Shown here piece after piece: positions 1 through 7,389 of a stretch of 11,620 nt of DNA. Position numbers and translations under genes: made by a program. Source of the stretch: Deferribacteraceae bacterium (lineage in GTDB: Bacteria; Chrysiogenota; Deferribacteres; Deferribacterales; JAISNW01); assembly GCA_031285415.1 (NCBI GenBank), contig JAITWF010000025.1:1-11620 (forward strand), given 5' to 3'. The notes under the pieces are model-generated. The model made no database searches. It had not been told where the DNA came from and worked only from the letters and a program-made list of their open reading frames with translations. Position 1 is the first letter of the stretch. Every line of letters begins with the position of its first letter.

Positions 1-1
1 A

Positions 2-802
2 AGGCTAGTTGTAGGCGGTTTAGAGCGAGTGTTCGAGATTAATCGCAACTTCCGCAATGAGGGGATCTCCGTCCGCCATAACCCTGAATTTACCATGATA
101 GAGTGGTATATGGCGTATAACGACTATAACGGCTTGATGGATATGATCGAGGAGTATTTCGTCGAGATCTCCACAAAGGTTAATGGCAAAGCTGTGGGAT
201 ATATGGAGGGGGCTAATGGCGAACTGCAAGAGGTCAACCTAACCGCACCATATCCACGTCTTACAATGGAGGAGGCTCTGATTCAGTACGCCGATGTAGA
301 GCCTGCCGAGCTTAATGACACCGACAGCGTAAAGGCTCTGATGAAGAAAAATCACCTAGAGGTCAACCCACAGTGGGGCAGAGGGCGGATGGTGATGGAG
401 CTATTCGAACTGTTGGTTGAAAGTAAATTAATTAATCCTACATTTATTATAAACTACCCCAAAGAGGTCTCTCCACTTGCAAAGTCTATGGCAGACAATC
501 CAGACGTGACTGAACGATTCGAGATGTTTGCCTGCGGCGTAGAGCTTGTAAACGGCTTCAACGAGCTGAACGATCCATTTGATCAGCGAAGCCGATTTGA
601 AAAGCAGGTGGCAGCTAGAGATGGCGGCGACGACGAAGCGCATATGATGGATAACGACTATATAACAGCACTCGAGTACGGCATGCCACCAACGGCAGGT
701 GCTGGTATGGGTGTGGATAGATTCGTTATGCTGCTGTGTGGCAAGCGCAATATTCGTGAAGTGATACTATTTCCTCTGATGAGACCAGAAGAGGGCGAAT
801 AG
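2..802 (+). CDS. lysS: Lysyl-tRNA synthetase, class II (C-terminal part, 5' end outside window)
   Basis: Charges tRNA-Lys with lysine in the cytoplasm. The reading frame is open from base 2, upstream of the first in-window ATG at 29. The codons before that ATG encode RLVVGGLERVFEINRNFRNEG, which reads straight into class II motif 2, so the gene starts left of the window and about 266 residues are visible. Motif 2 is seen as RNFRNEG followed by RHNPEFTMIEWYMAY. Motif 3 is at the end as GAGMGVDRFVMLL, followed by the typical IREVILFPLMRPE tail. The lysine-pocket region NPTFIINYPKEVSPLAK is also intact, as is the FxxGxELxNGFxELNDP segment. There is no truncation at the C-terminus, which stops with TAG. 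The next gene starts 34 bp downstream on the same strand with no terminator visible between them, so co-transcription is possible. Family assignment is secure; the closest alternative, a GenX/EpmA-like paralogue, is less likely given the full C-terminal domain. Confidence 0.97.
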   Translation, partial: RLVVGGLERVFEINRNFRNEGISVRHNPEFTMIEWYMAYNDYNGLMDMIEEYFVEISTKVNGKAVGYMEGANGELQEVNLTAPYPRLTMEEALIQYADVEPAELNDTDSVKALMKKNHLEVNPQWGRGRMVMELFELLVESKLINPTFIINYPKEVSPLAKSMADNPDVTERFEMFACGVELVNGFNELNDPFDQRSRFEKQVAARDGGDDEAHMMDNDYITALEYGMPPTAGAGMGVDRFVMLLCGKRNIREVILFPLMRPEEGE

Positions 803-825
803 AAACTTAAGGGTTCATTATATAC

Positions 826-829
826 AGGG
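826..829 (+). promoter_or_regulatory. Ribosome binding site supporting the TTG start of the hybrid kinase
   Basis: The AGGG core at 826-829 lies 7 nt before TTG at 837. The first codons from that TTG give MKHRRITVRLKLFLAF, a positively charged end followed by a membrane segment. No ATG or GTG offers a comparable combination, so the weak start codon TTG is the best choice and may limit expression of this large protein. Confidence 0.55.
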
Positions 830-836
830 TACTAAA

Positions 837-3800
837 TTGAAACATCGGCGCATTACAGTCAGATTAAAACTCTTCTTAGCGTTCGCCATCCTTGGGCTTG
901 TCACCATTGGAATGATAAGCGTGCAAGCATTTATCGGTGCTAAAGAGACGATATACAGCTATCAGTCTAATAATCTTTCCCTCCTCCGCAAGATTAAAGC
1001 AGAGCGGATGGAGGCGGATTTCTCCTCCTTTATCGCACAGGTGCGAGGTTTCTCCTATAATATCAACGTCGTCCAGGCGATGACCGAGTTCAAACATGCC
1101 TTTAATAATCTTCGAGAGGCTCCAGTTGCCCAGCAAGATGCTTGCTATAGCGATCTAAGAACATATTACAACGAAAATTTTGCCGAAGGGCTAGCGTTAG
1201 CAAACTTTGGCACCTACCCATACGAATATATTCCACCGTTCACAAGGGGGAGGATCCTGCAATGCCGATATATCCTCAATATGCCGGTTAAGGATTCATA
1301 TATAGACGAATACACAAACACACTGACTAAATATACCCCTGTCTTTGAAAACTATATAAAAGATAAAGACCTGCACGATATATTGTTGATCGATAATGAG
1401 GGGAACATCATCTACTCTCATAATATGGATGTCGATTTCGGTGCCAACGTGCTGACCGCTGGATACGTTGACACTAGCGTATCAAGGGCGTATCAGAAGG
1501 CAAGAGACGCTGGCGATACGCATGACTCCGACTATGTAGGTATAGCTGACTTTACATTCTACCTGCCAAACAAATTTCAGCCACTTATCGCCTTCTCTGT
1601 ACCACTTATAGATCTTGCAGGCAACACCCTTGGTGCAATGGTCGTCACATTCAACTCTGAACGGATCGGCGCTATCTTATCAGATAACGGCGCATGGGAG
1701 GATCTAGGGGAGACTGGCGAGAGCTTCATGATTGGGCAAGATCGCATAATGCGCACCAACTCTAGATATGTCGAAAAGTTTGACGAATACGTACAAACAC
1801 TTGATAAATTAGGCTACAACGCTGAACGACTAGCCATGATAAAGGCTCTGAATACAAGCGTTATGCTACAGCAGATAAAATCTGACGCTGTAGAGCGTGC
1901 GCTGAATGGTGAAACAGGCACTACTATCACGTACGACTACACTGGTAAAAAGGTGATCAGCGCCTTTATGCCACTTAAGCTCTCCCTCAGTGAAGATAAT
2001 TATCTTGATTGGGGGTTGATCGTCAAGATCTCCTACGAAGAGGCGAATGCGCCTGTGCATACGCTACTGATGGAGATCTTGAAGGCAGCAATTCTAATCT
2101 TTATAGGCATTATCGGGCTTACGATGTTAGTTTCAAGCAACCTGATCCGCCCACTATACTATCTAAGAGATACCGCCGCAACGATCGCCGCAGGCGATTA
2201 TAATGTACGGCTAGATGATAAGTCGCTCGATGAGATCGGCGAGCTTTCCAGAGCATTCGACATAATGACGGCTATGATCTCTAAACGGACGGACGACCTA
2301 AAGCAGGAGAAAGATTTTATATCAGCGATCCTTGATTCGCAGATAATTCTCCTTATGATAACAGATGAAAATCGCAATATCCTTCGGATCGACAAGAAGA
2401 TGGAGATATCAAGCGGCTACCTAAATGGTGAGCTAGAGGGGACGAATCCTGCACGGCTCTTCCCTGATTTCGACTTTGTAAAAACGTTTATCGATCGAGT
2501 TTACACCGACGTACACCAGACATTTACCACTGAGATACGCACGAAATCAAACTCTATAAGGCTGACTCGCTGGACGGTCTCCAAGATGACCTCTGACGAA
2601 CACGACGACTACCTCGTATGGACTGGCGTCGATATAACAGAGCAGAAAGAGGTTGAACGCAAGCTTGAATATAGCGAAAATGCGCTGCAATCGCTCACGA
2701 AAAACGCCCAAGACGCAATGTTTATCGTAAATAGTAGCAACCATGTAGTATTATGGAATACCTCGGCAGAGCGGATGTTTGGCTATCAGATAAATGAAGT
2801 TGATAATAACAATATTGTACCGATACTCTTTCCAGAGAAGTATCAGCATAGATTCCAGATAGACCCAGGCTCTAGCGTTACTATGGAGCTTGAGGGACAG
2901 CGCAAAAATGGCGATGTATTCCCTATCGAGCTATCGATGACATTTGTCAAGGTGCAGGATAACTGGAAAACACTCTATATCGCAAGGGATGTCTCTCTGC
3001 GCAAACATAGAGAGGATGAGCTGAAAAAAGCGTACGAAAAGGCACGTCTGGCAGAGAAGAGCAAGATGGAGTTCCTCGCCAATATGAGCCACGAGATACG
3101 CACACCGCTCAACGGTATACTCGGATTTTTGGAACTTTTACAGCAAACTAAGATGACAGCCGTGCAGGGTGACTACCTCAAGATTATAAACAACTCTACA
3201 GATAGCCTTCTAGGCATTATAAACGATATACTCGACTTCTCTAAGATCGAAAGTGGGCGTATCGAGCTTGAAAATGTAGAGTTTAACCTCTTCGCCGTCT
3301 TTGAACACGTCGCAGAGCTATATATGGCTAGAGCAAACGAGAAGAAGGTCACACTCCTGCTCGATCTAGACACCAATATTCCTACAACGGTAATGGGCGA
3401 CTCTCTGCGTATACGCCAGGTGCTTGCAAATCTATTAAGCAATGCTATCAAGTTTACCCCATCTGGAGGCACAATCACTATCGCTGCCGACCTGATGGAT
3501 AAAAATCCAGAGAACTGCTACGTAAGACTATCTGTATCAGATACTGGCGTTGGTATCAGTGAAGATTCCAAGGTGAGAATCTTCCAAGCGTTCTCACAGG
3601 CCGATACATCCGTTACACGCCGATACGGCGGCACAGGGCTGGGGCTTGCGATATCGGCTAAGTTAACAAAGCTGATGGATAGCCAGCTAAGCCTCGAGTC
3701 TAAGATCGGCGTTGGTAGCAAGTTCTGGTTCGACGTGAAGTTTGAGATCGGCAAGACGAACTCCGAAGCACCATCATTCAAAGGGGTGAAAGCGGTCGTA

Positions 3801-4889
3801 CTTATGCCTTCAGAATCTGTCTCTCCACATGAAAAGACGCTTATACGCTATCTTGTGGCACTGCGATGCGACGTTGCCGCTGTGCATGATATGTATGAGA
3901 TGGATGTGATTAAAGATATCGACGTAGTATTCTTCGATGCCACAGGTGTATCGGCAACTAGCGTAGAGGTAATACTACAGCGAGTGCCAGACACATCAGC
4001 TCTTGTAATAATACATGAGGCAGAGCAAACGGAGATCAAGAGTGTCAGCCGAGACGCCCACACGATGTTTAAGCCGATCAACTTCTCAAAACTTGTAAAC
4101 GTCCTCACCGATATATCGTACGGTGGGCATGTGGATGCGAATAAAAAGATTGCGAACGAACTCACCTTTACAGGCGATGTACTCGTTGCCGAAGATAACG
4201 CTATAAATCAGCAGCTTATCAATATAATGCTCTCGAACATTGGTATAAACGTTGAGATTGCAGAGAACGGTATTCTGGCATACGAGAAGGCAACGCACAA
4301 ACGATACGATCTGATCTTTATGGATATACATATGCCTATCATGGACGGCGTAACTACCACGAAGAAGATCATCTCGTGGGAGCGAGAGAGCAACGTGCCT
4401 CACGTGCCGATCGTTGCCCTCACTGCAAACGTCATTCAGGAGGATCAGCTTATCTATGCCGAGGCTGGGATGGACGATTTTATTCCGAAGCCGATTGTAA
4501 AGGAGAAGCTACTAAACGTACTTTCTAAATATTTGGTAAGTACTATTAATACTAACACAAACGCCTCATCAGAGCTTATGAAGCTATCAAACGATATGGG
4601 GATAGACGACGTACAGTTCCTTAAATCGATCCTTGTAGAGTTTGTCAGCATGGCAGAGACGCAGATGACAGCAATGAGAGACGCTATAGCAGCTGAAAAT
4701 TACGATGAAGCTATCAACTATGGCATGAATATGTATAGCGCAGTTGCGAATATGCAGTTTAGCAATATCATAGAAACTATCGAGCAGTTTAACGACTGCT
4801 GTAAGAAGGGAAGTTGCGATACATGTATTACACTTTTAGATAATCTTGTGCATGAAGTCGACAAGATTAAACAGATCTACGCTTTATAA
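837..4889 (+). CDS. Membrane hybrid sensor histidine kinase (dCache-HAMP-PAS-PAS-HisKA-HATPase-pseudoREC-REC-HPt-like)
   Basis: This is an inner-membrane sensor that autophosphorylates on histidine and passes phosphate to aspartate. Domains in order: TM1 about 11-33; periplasmic dCache-like sensor about 34-412, containing the ETGESFMIGQDRIMR segment typical of such sensors; TM2 about 415-434; HAMP 438-482; PAS about 495-610 and 615-728; HisKA with H752 in MSHEIRTPLNG; HATPase_c with N869 (NLLSNAIKF), D902TGVG and GGTGLGL 931-937. A receiver-like region at about 984-1095 keeps D1034 and K1079 but lacks the acidic pair. A complete receiver follows with E1119/D1120, D1163, T1196 and K1218. The tail, about 1245-1350, reads like an HPt bundle, but asparagine N1298 sits where the phospho-histidine is expected, and it carries C1321, C1322, C1327 and C1330. 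The start is TTG. The stop is 15 bp from the HD-GYP regulator gene, its probable output partner. The ligand is unknown. Class assignment is very sure; PAS and tail limits are approximate. Confidence 0.95.
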   Translation: MKHRRITVRLKLFLAFAILGLVTIGMISVQAFIGAKETIYSYQSNNLSLLRKIKAERMEADFSSFIAQVRGFSYNINVVQAMTEFKHAFNNLREAPVAQQDACYSDLRTYYNENFAEGLALANFGTYPYEYIPPFTRGRILQCRYILNMPVKDSYIDEYTNTLTKYTPVFENYIKDKDLHDILLIDNEGNIIYSHNMDVDFGANVLTAGYVDTSVSRAYQKARDAGDTHDSDYVGIADFTFYLPNKFQPLIAFSVPLIDLAGNTLGAMVVTFNSERIGAILSDNGAWEDLGETGESFMIGQDRIMRTNSRYVEKFDEYVQTLDKLGYNAERLAMIKALNTSVMLQQIKSDAVERALNGETGTTITYDYTGKKVISAFMPLKLSLSEDNYLDWGLIVKISYEEANAPVHTLLMEILKAAILIFIGIIGLTMLVSSNLIRPLYYLRDTAATIAAGDYNVRLDDKSLDEIGELSRAFDIMTAMISKRTDDLKQEKDFISAILDSQIILLMITDENRNILRIDKKMEISSGYLNGELEGTNPARLFPDFDFVKTFIDRVYTDVHQTFTTEIRTKSNSIRLTRWTVSKMTSDEHDDYLVWTGVDITEQKEVERKLEYSENALQSLTKNAQDAMFIVNSSNHVVLWNTSAERMFGYQINEVDNNNIVPILFPEKYQHRFQIDPGSSVTMELEGQRKNGDVFPIELSMTFVKVQDNWKTLYIARDVSLRKHREDELKKAYEKARLAEKSKMEFLANMSHEIRTPLNGILGFLELLQQTKMTAVQGDYLKIINNSTDSLLGIINDILDFSKIESGRIELENVEFNLFAVFEHVAELYMARANEKKVTLLLDLDTNIPTTVMGDSLRIRQVLANLLSNAIKFTPSGGTITIAADLMDKNPENCYVRLSVSDTGVGISEDSKVRIFQAFSQADTSVTRRYGGTGLGLAISAKLTKLMDSQLSLESKIGVGSKFWFDVKFEIGKTNSEAPSFKGVKAVVLMPSESVSPHEKTLIRYLVALRCDVAAVHDMYEMDVIKDIDVVFFDATGVSATSVEVILQRVPDTSALVIIHEAEQTEIKSVSRDAHTMFKPINFSKLVNVLTDISYGGHVDANKKIANELTFTGDVLVAEDNAINQQLINIMLSNIGINVEIAENGILAYEKATHKRYDLIFMDIHMPIMDGVTTTKKIISWERESNVPHVPIVALTANVIQEDQLIYAEAGMDDFIPKPIVKEKLLNVLSKYLVSTINTNTNASSELMKLSNDMGIDDVQFLKSILVEFVSMAETQMTAMRDAIAAENYDEAINYGMNMYSAVANMQFSNIIETIEQFNDCCKKGSCDTCITLLDNLVHEVDKIKQIYAL

Positions 4890-4904
4890 TTAGGGGAGAG
4901 CAAA

Positions 4905-5978
4905 ATGCATAACACTACGAACATGACAATTATATCGATCGACGATAATACCGTCAACCTGCTCTTGATCGAAGCTTTAACTAAAGAGATGGTAGGGATC
5001 GAGGTGAAGAGCTTTACCTCTGCCAAAGAGGGATTAGGGTATCTCGCATATAATAGCGTAGATATTATATTGACGGACTATATGATGCCAGAGATGCACG
5101 GTATCGACTTTATCAAAACGCTACGCCGTACAAATACAGATGTGCCAGTGGTGATGATCACAGCTGTCACAGATGATAAACAGCTCAAGATCGACGCTCT
5201 GGAGGCTGGAGCAACTGAATTTTTGAATAAACCGCTAAACCCTGCAGAGTTTAAGGCTCGTCTTACAAACCTTATGAACCTTCGCAGAGCGCAACTCCTA
5301 CTAAAGGATAAGGCTCTCCTACTGGAAGATGAGGTGCGCAAAGCTGTGCGAATGGTAGAGATGAGAGAGTTTGAGGCTCTTTTGGTGCTAGGTAAAGCGG
5401 CAGAGTATAAAGACCCCGATACATCCACACATATCAACCGTGTTGCTAGCTACTCTACACTTATAATGCGAGAGTACGGTGCGAATAAACATGAGCAGGA
5501 GTTGATGTTTTACTCTGCACCGCTACACGATATCGGCAAGATCGGTATCCCCGACGTGATCCTCTCGAAACCAGGGCTATATACGCCAGAGGAGTTCGAT
5601 GTAATGAAGAGACACCCGATCATCGGCTACGAGATGATAAAGGATGCCGATAGCCCATATCTACTGCAAGGGGCGGAGATCGCACTCACTCACCACGAGA
5701 AGTACAACGGCAAAGGCTATCCTTACGGCTTAAAGGGTACCGATATCCCACTAACAGGCAGGGTGCTTGCGATAGCAGATGTGTTCGACGCACTCACCTC
5801 GGCACGCCCATATAAGGAGGCTTGGCCGATCGATAAAGCTGTGGGGCTGCTAAAGAACGAGCGTGGCGAACATTTCGATCCGAAGCTAGTCGACCTATTC
5901 ACCGGAAGTATGGATAAGGTATTAGATATCTACGCTCGCCAGAAGGAAAATCCTCTAAAATTCAGCGATTTTAATTGA
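4905..5978 (+). CDS. Response regulator with REC and HD-GYP domains (cyclic di-GMP phosphodiesterase)
   Basis: A cytoplasmic two-component output protein expected to hydrolyse cyclic di-GMP when its receiver is phosphorylated. The receiver (about 8-122) has the acidic pair D13/D14, phospho-acceptor D58 in LTDYMMP, T86 and K109 in NKP. A probable coiled linker (about 125-160) joins it to the HD-GYP domain. That domain shows H176, H208/D209 (HDIGKIGIPD), H237, H263/H264 (THHEKYNGKGYP), the signature G271-Y272-P273 and D292. All expected metal ligands and the GYP motif are present, so it should be catalytically active. The start is well supported by AGGGGAG at 4892-4898, 6 nt before the ATG. The gene lies 15 bp after the hybrid kinase, so the two are very likely one operon and one pathway. 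The length of 357 residues is normal for the family. Hydrolysis to GMP or only to pGpG cannot be told from sequence. Confidence 0.95.
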   Translation: MHNTTNMTIISIDDNTVNLLLIEALTKEMVGIEVKSFTSAKEGLGYLAYNSVDIILTDYMMPEMHGIDFIKTLRRTNTDVPVVMITAVTDDKQLKIDALEAGATEFLNKPLNPAEFKARLTNLMNLRRAQLLLKDKALLLEDEVRKAVRMVEMREFEALLVLGKAAEYKDPDTSTHINRVASYSTLIMREYGANKHEQELMFYSAPLHDIGKIGIPDVILSKPGLYTPEEFDVMKRHPIIGYEMIKDADSPYLLQGAEIALTHHEKYNGKGYPYGLKGTDIPLTGRVLAIADVFDALTSARPYKEAWPIDKAVGLLKNERGEHFDPKLVDLFTGSMDKVLDIYARQKENPLKFSDFN

Positions 5979-6035
5979 TATAGACCGTAATCGGAAGGTG
6001 GTAATATTGAACTTTCCTTTAGGGAAGATAACTAT

Positions 6036-6473
6036 ATGATAAAATTGTACTTAGATAATTGTTGCTACAATAGACCATTTGATACACAATCACAAATGAA
6101 GATTCGCTTGGAAACTGAGGCGAAGCTTCACATTCAAAAGTGTATTCGAGAGCGCATTTATTCTCTGTGTTGGTCTTTTGTGCTCGACTATGAAAATAGC
6201 AAGAATCCATTTGAAGACAAACAAAATGCAATCGCTCTTTGGGCGAAGATTGCCGATGATTTCTGTCCTTCAAGTGACGCAATATTATTGCAGAGCAAGG
6301 CGATTGTACGGCTTGGCATACAGAGCCTGGATGCACTTCATATAGCCTGTGCGATTAAAAGAGAGTGCCATTATTTTATCACCACAGACAAGGGGATACT
6401 TAGCAAGCATATTGAGGGAATTCAGCTTATTAACCCTATAGACTTTGTAGTGAAAATGGAGGATTTATCATGA
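6036..6473 (+). CDS. PIN-domain toxin (VapC-like ribonuclease)
   Basis: A predicted metal-dependent endoribonuclease of the PIN fold and probably the toxin of a toxin-antitoxin pair. It has 145 residues. The four acidic positions expected for PIN catalysis are visible: D7 (KLYLDNCC), E53 (LDYEN), D99 (QSLDALHIA) and D118 (FITTDKGI). The N-terminal LDNCCYNRPFD stretch is characteristic of a widely distributed PIN subfamily rather than classical VapC. The start is supported by AGGGAAG at 6021-6027, 8 nt before the ATG. Its stop overlaps the start of the small downstream gene by 4 bp (ATGA), which implies translational coupling. It is more AT-rich than the signalling genes upstream: 6061-6120 is about 38% GC by hand count, against about 53% for 3061-3120. 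This is consistent with horizontal acquisition. The RNA target is unknown. Domain call is sure, toxin role likely. Confidence 0.88.
   Translation: MIKLYLDNCCYNRPFDTQSQMKIRLETEAKLHIQKCIRERIYSLCWSFVLDYENSKNPFEDKQNAIALWAKIADDFCPSSDAILLQSKAIVRLGIQSLDALHIACAIKRECHYFITTDKGILSKHIEGIQLINPIDFVVKMEDLS
6458..6462 (+). promoter_or_regulatory. Strong ribosome binding site for the antitoxin, inside the toxin gene
   Basis: GGAGG lies 7 nt before the antitoxin ATG at 6470 and within the last codons of the PIN gene. It is closer to the consensus than the toxin's AGGGAAG. A stronger site on the second gene would help keep antitoxin in excess even though it is translated after the toxin; that consequence is inferred. 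Confidence 0.6.
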
Positions 6474-6664
6474 AAGCAGATACAGTAATTCGCATAGAGG
6501 CAATGGATGCTCTGATTGCTGCGCTAGGCGAAGTAGATGCTGAAAGATTTATCAGCATGGTCAGTCGAGATCAATTTGATTATACAGAGTGGCGCAGTCA
6601 AATTTGCAAAGATATGAATATTGATGAGATCTATAACAAGGCAGTAAAGCTGGAAAAACAGTAG
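6470..6664 (+). CDS. Small putative antitoxin partner of the PIN protein
   Basis: A 64-residue acidic protein with no membrane segment, beginning MKADTVIRIEAMDALIAALG and containing DAERFISMV and a FDYTEW motif. This resembles, from memory, the small companion proteins encoded next to PIN proteins of the LDNCCYNRPFD type, so an antitoxin role is inferred from architecture rather than from a recognisable DNA-binding fold. The start overlaps the toxin stop (ATGA at 6470-6473) and has a strong GGAGG site upstream. The order is toxin first, antitoxin second, the reverse of canonical vapBC. No ribbon-helix-helix, AbrB or Phd/YefM signature is obvious, so whether it autoregulates the operon is unclear. 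It may act only by binding the PIN active site through its C-terminal segment. Confidence 0.72.
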   Translation: MKADTVIRIEAMDALIAALGEVDAERFISMVSRDQFDYTEWRSQICKDMNIDEIYNKAVKLEKQ

Positions 6665-6680
6665 GCATAAGGTAAAATAT

Positions 6681-6698
6681 ATGCACACCAAAAAATAG
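6681..6698 (+). other. Five-codon ORF (MHTKK-stop) directly abutting a TTG, possible leader or nonsense-interrupted start
   Basis: An ATG at 6681 has an AAGG site at 6669-6672 with 8 nt spacing, reads MHTKK and stops at TAG 6696-6698. The next codon, TTG 6699, is in the same frame as the exported protein that follows. This is either a coupling leader from which ribosomes restart, a nonsense mutation just inside an originally longer gene, a sequence error, or chance. Nothing shows that it is translated. Confidence 0.3.
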
Positions 6699-6734
6699 TT
6701 GACAAAACAAGCTCTGGATACTAACGTTAAACTC

Positions 6735-7388
6735 ATGCGAATAATTATACTATTAGCGTCTATGCTAATACTCATAAATTACAATCAGGGCTTTGCCTCA
6801 TCGATACCGACATTATCGAACGATAGCGTTGAGTATCATGAGGGTTATGTTGGATGTCTAAAGTACAACGTCGTTGCCCCTGTGGTTCACGAGATACAGC
6901 TATTCAAGCCACTCTATATCACAAGCTACCATGGCGAAACATATAACGAATCCGCTACCTTTTCAGTGCAGAAAGATCGTAAAAGAGGGATTCCACCGAT
7001 AATATTCAGTATGGCAAAAGATGTAGCGGAGCCTGTGCAAGATTACATGGAGTATGAATCTGACAACTACACAGAGACGCCGCCATTTGTATATGCAGAT
7101 GCCTCCGCTATGCTTATATCATTCATGATCAGGCAGGCGACCGATAATAAATTTGATATGCTCCTCCTGACCGACCATGAGGTATACACTGAAACTGTGC
7201 TTGTGAACGGTATCGAGATCGGAGTGCGCCCTGCAAAGGTTGTAGGATTTAGAGTGAATATGCGAGATAACGAAACCGATAATATATACGGCATGGAGCT
7301 AGGGCTATTCCCATCTGAGGATACCGAGATACGCCTTGCTCGCAATACAGAGGAGAGTACGCAGCTTGAATTAAGTATGAAGTTTTAA
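6735..7388 (+). CDS. Exported protein of unknown function
   Basis: I do not recognise the family. Read from ATG 6735, the protein has about 217 residues. It starts with a clear signal peptide, MRIIILLASMLILINYNQGF, followed by ASS as a probable signal peptidase I site, so it should be periplasmic or outer-membrane associated. There is no lipobox cysteine. The mature part is rich in acidic and polar residues. Its C-terminal half alternates hydrophobic and polar residues and ends in QLELSMKF, with a terminal Phe as in outer-membrane proteins, but no barrel can be asserted. The same frame extends 12 codons further to TTG 6699, giving 229 residues, and beyond a TAG to ATG 6681. ATG 6735 is preferred for its signal peptide, although neither 6735 nor 6699 has a good ribosome binding site. 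It ends one base before tatD begins, so the two are probably co-transcribed. It follows the antitoxin by about 70 bp. Confidence 0.75.
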   Translation: MRIIILLASMLILINYNQGFASSIPTLSNDSVEYHEGYVGCLKYNVVAPVVHEIQLFKPLYITSYHGETYNESATFSVQKDRKRGIPPIIFSMAKDVAEPVQDYMEYESDNYTETPPFVYADASAMLISFMIRQATDNKFDMLLLTDHEVYTETVLVNGIEIGVRPAKVVGFRVNMRDNETDNIYGMELGLFPSEDTEIRLARNTEESTQLELSMKF

Positions 7389-7389
7389 T

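Noticed and set aside
803..836. Promoter for the kinase operon in the 34-bp gap after lysS (TATATA-like stretch)
   Set aside because: A -10-like sequence exists but no convincing -35 box was found at the right distance, so co-transcription with lysS or an unidentified promoter is equally possible.
4086..4403. Minus-strand ORF of 105 codons inside the kinase gene
   Set aside because: It lies wholly opposite the conserved receiver domain and has no recognisable protein features, so it is a shadow of the coding frame.
5989..6025. Possible terminator between the HD-GYP gene and the PIN gene (GGAAGG facing CTTTCC)
   Set aside because: The arms pair imperfectly, the loop is long and no T run follows, so I do not annotate a terminator.
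6699..6727. TTGACA at 6699-6704 as a -35 promoter box
   Set aside because: At 17-nt spacing the hexamer is TAACGT, only three matches to TATAAT, and spacings of 15, 16 and 18 are no better. The start site would also fall at the ATG 6735.
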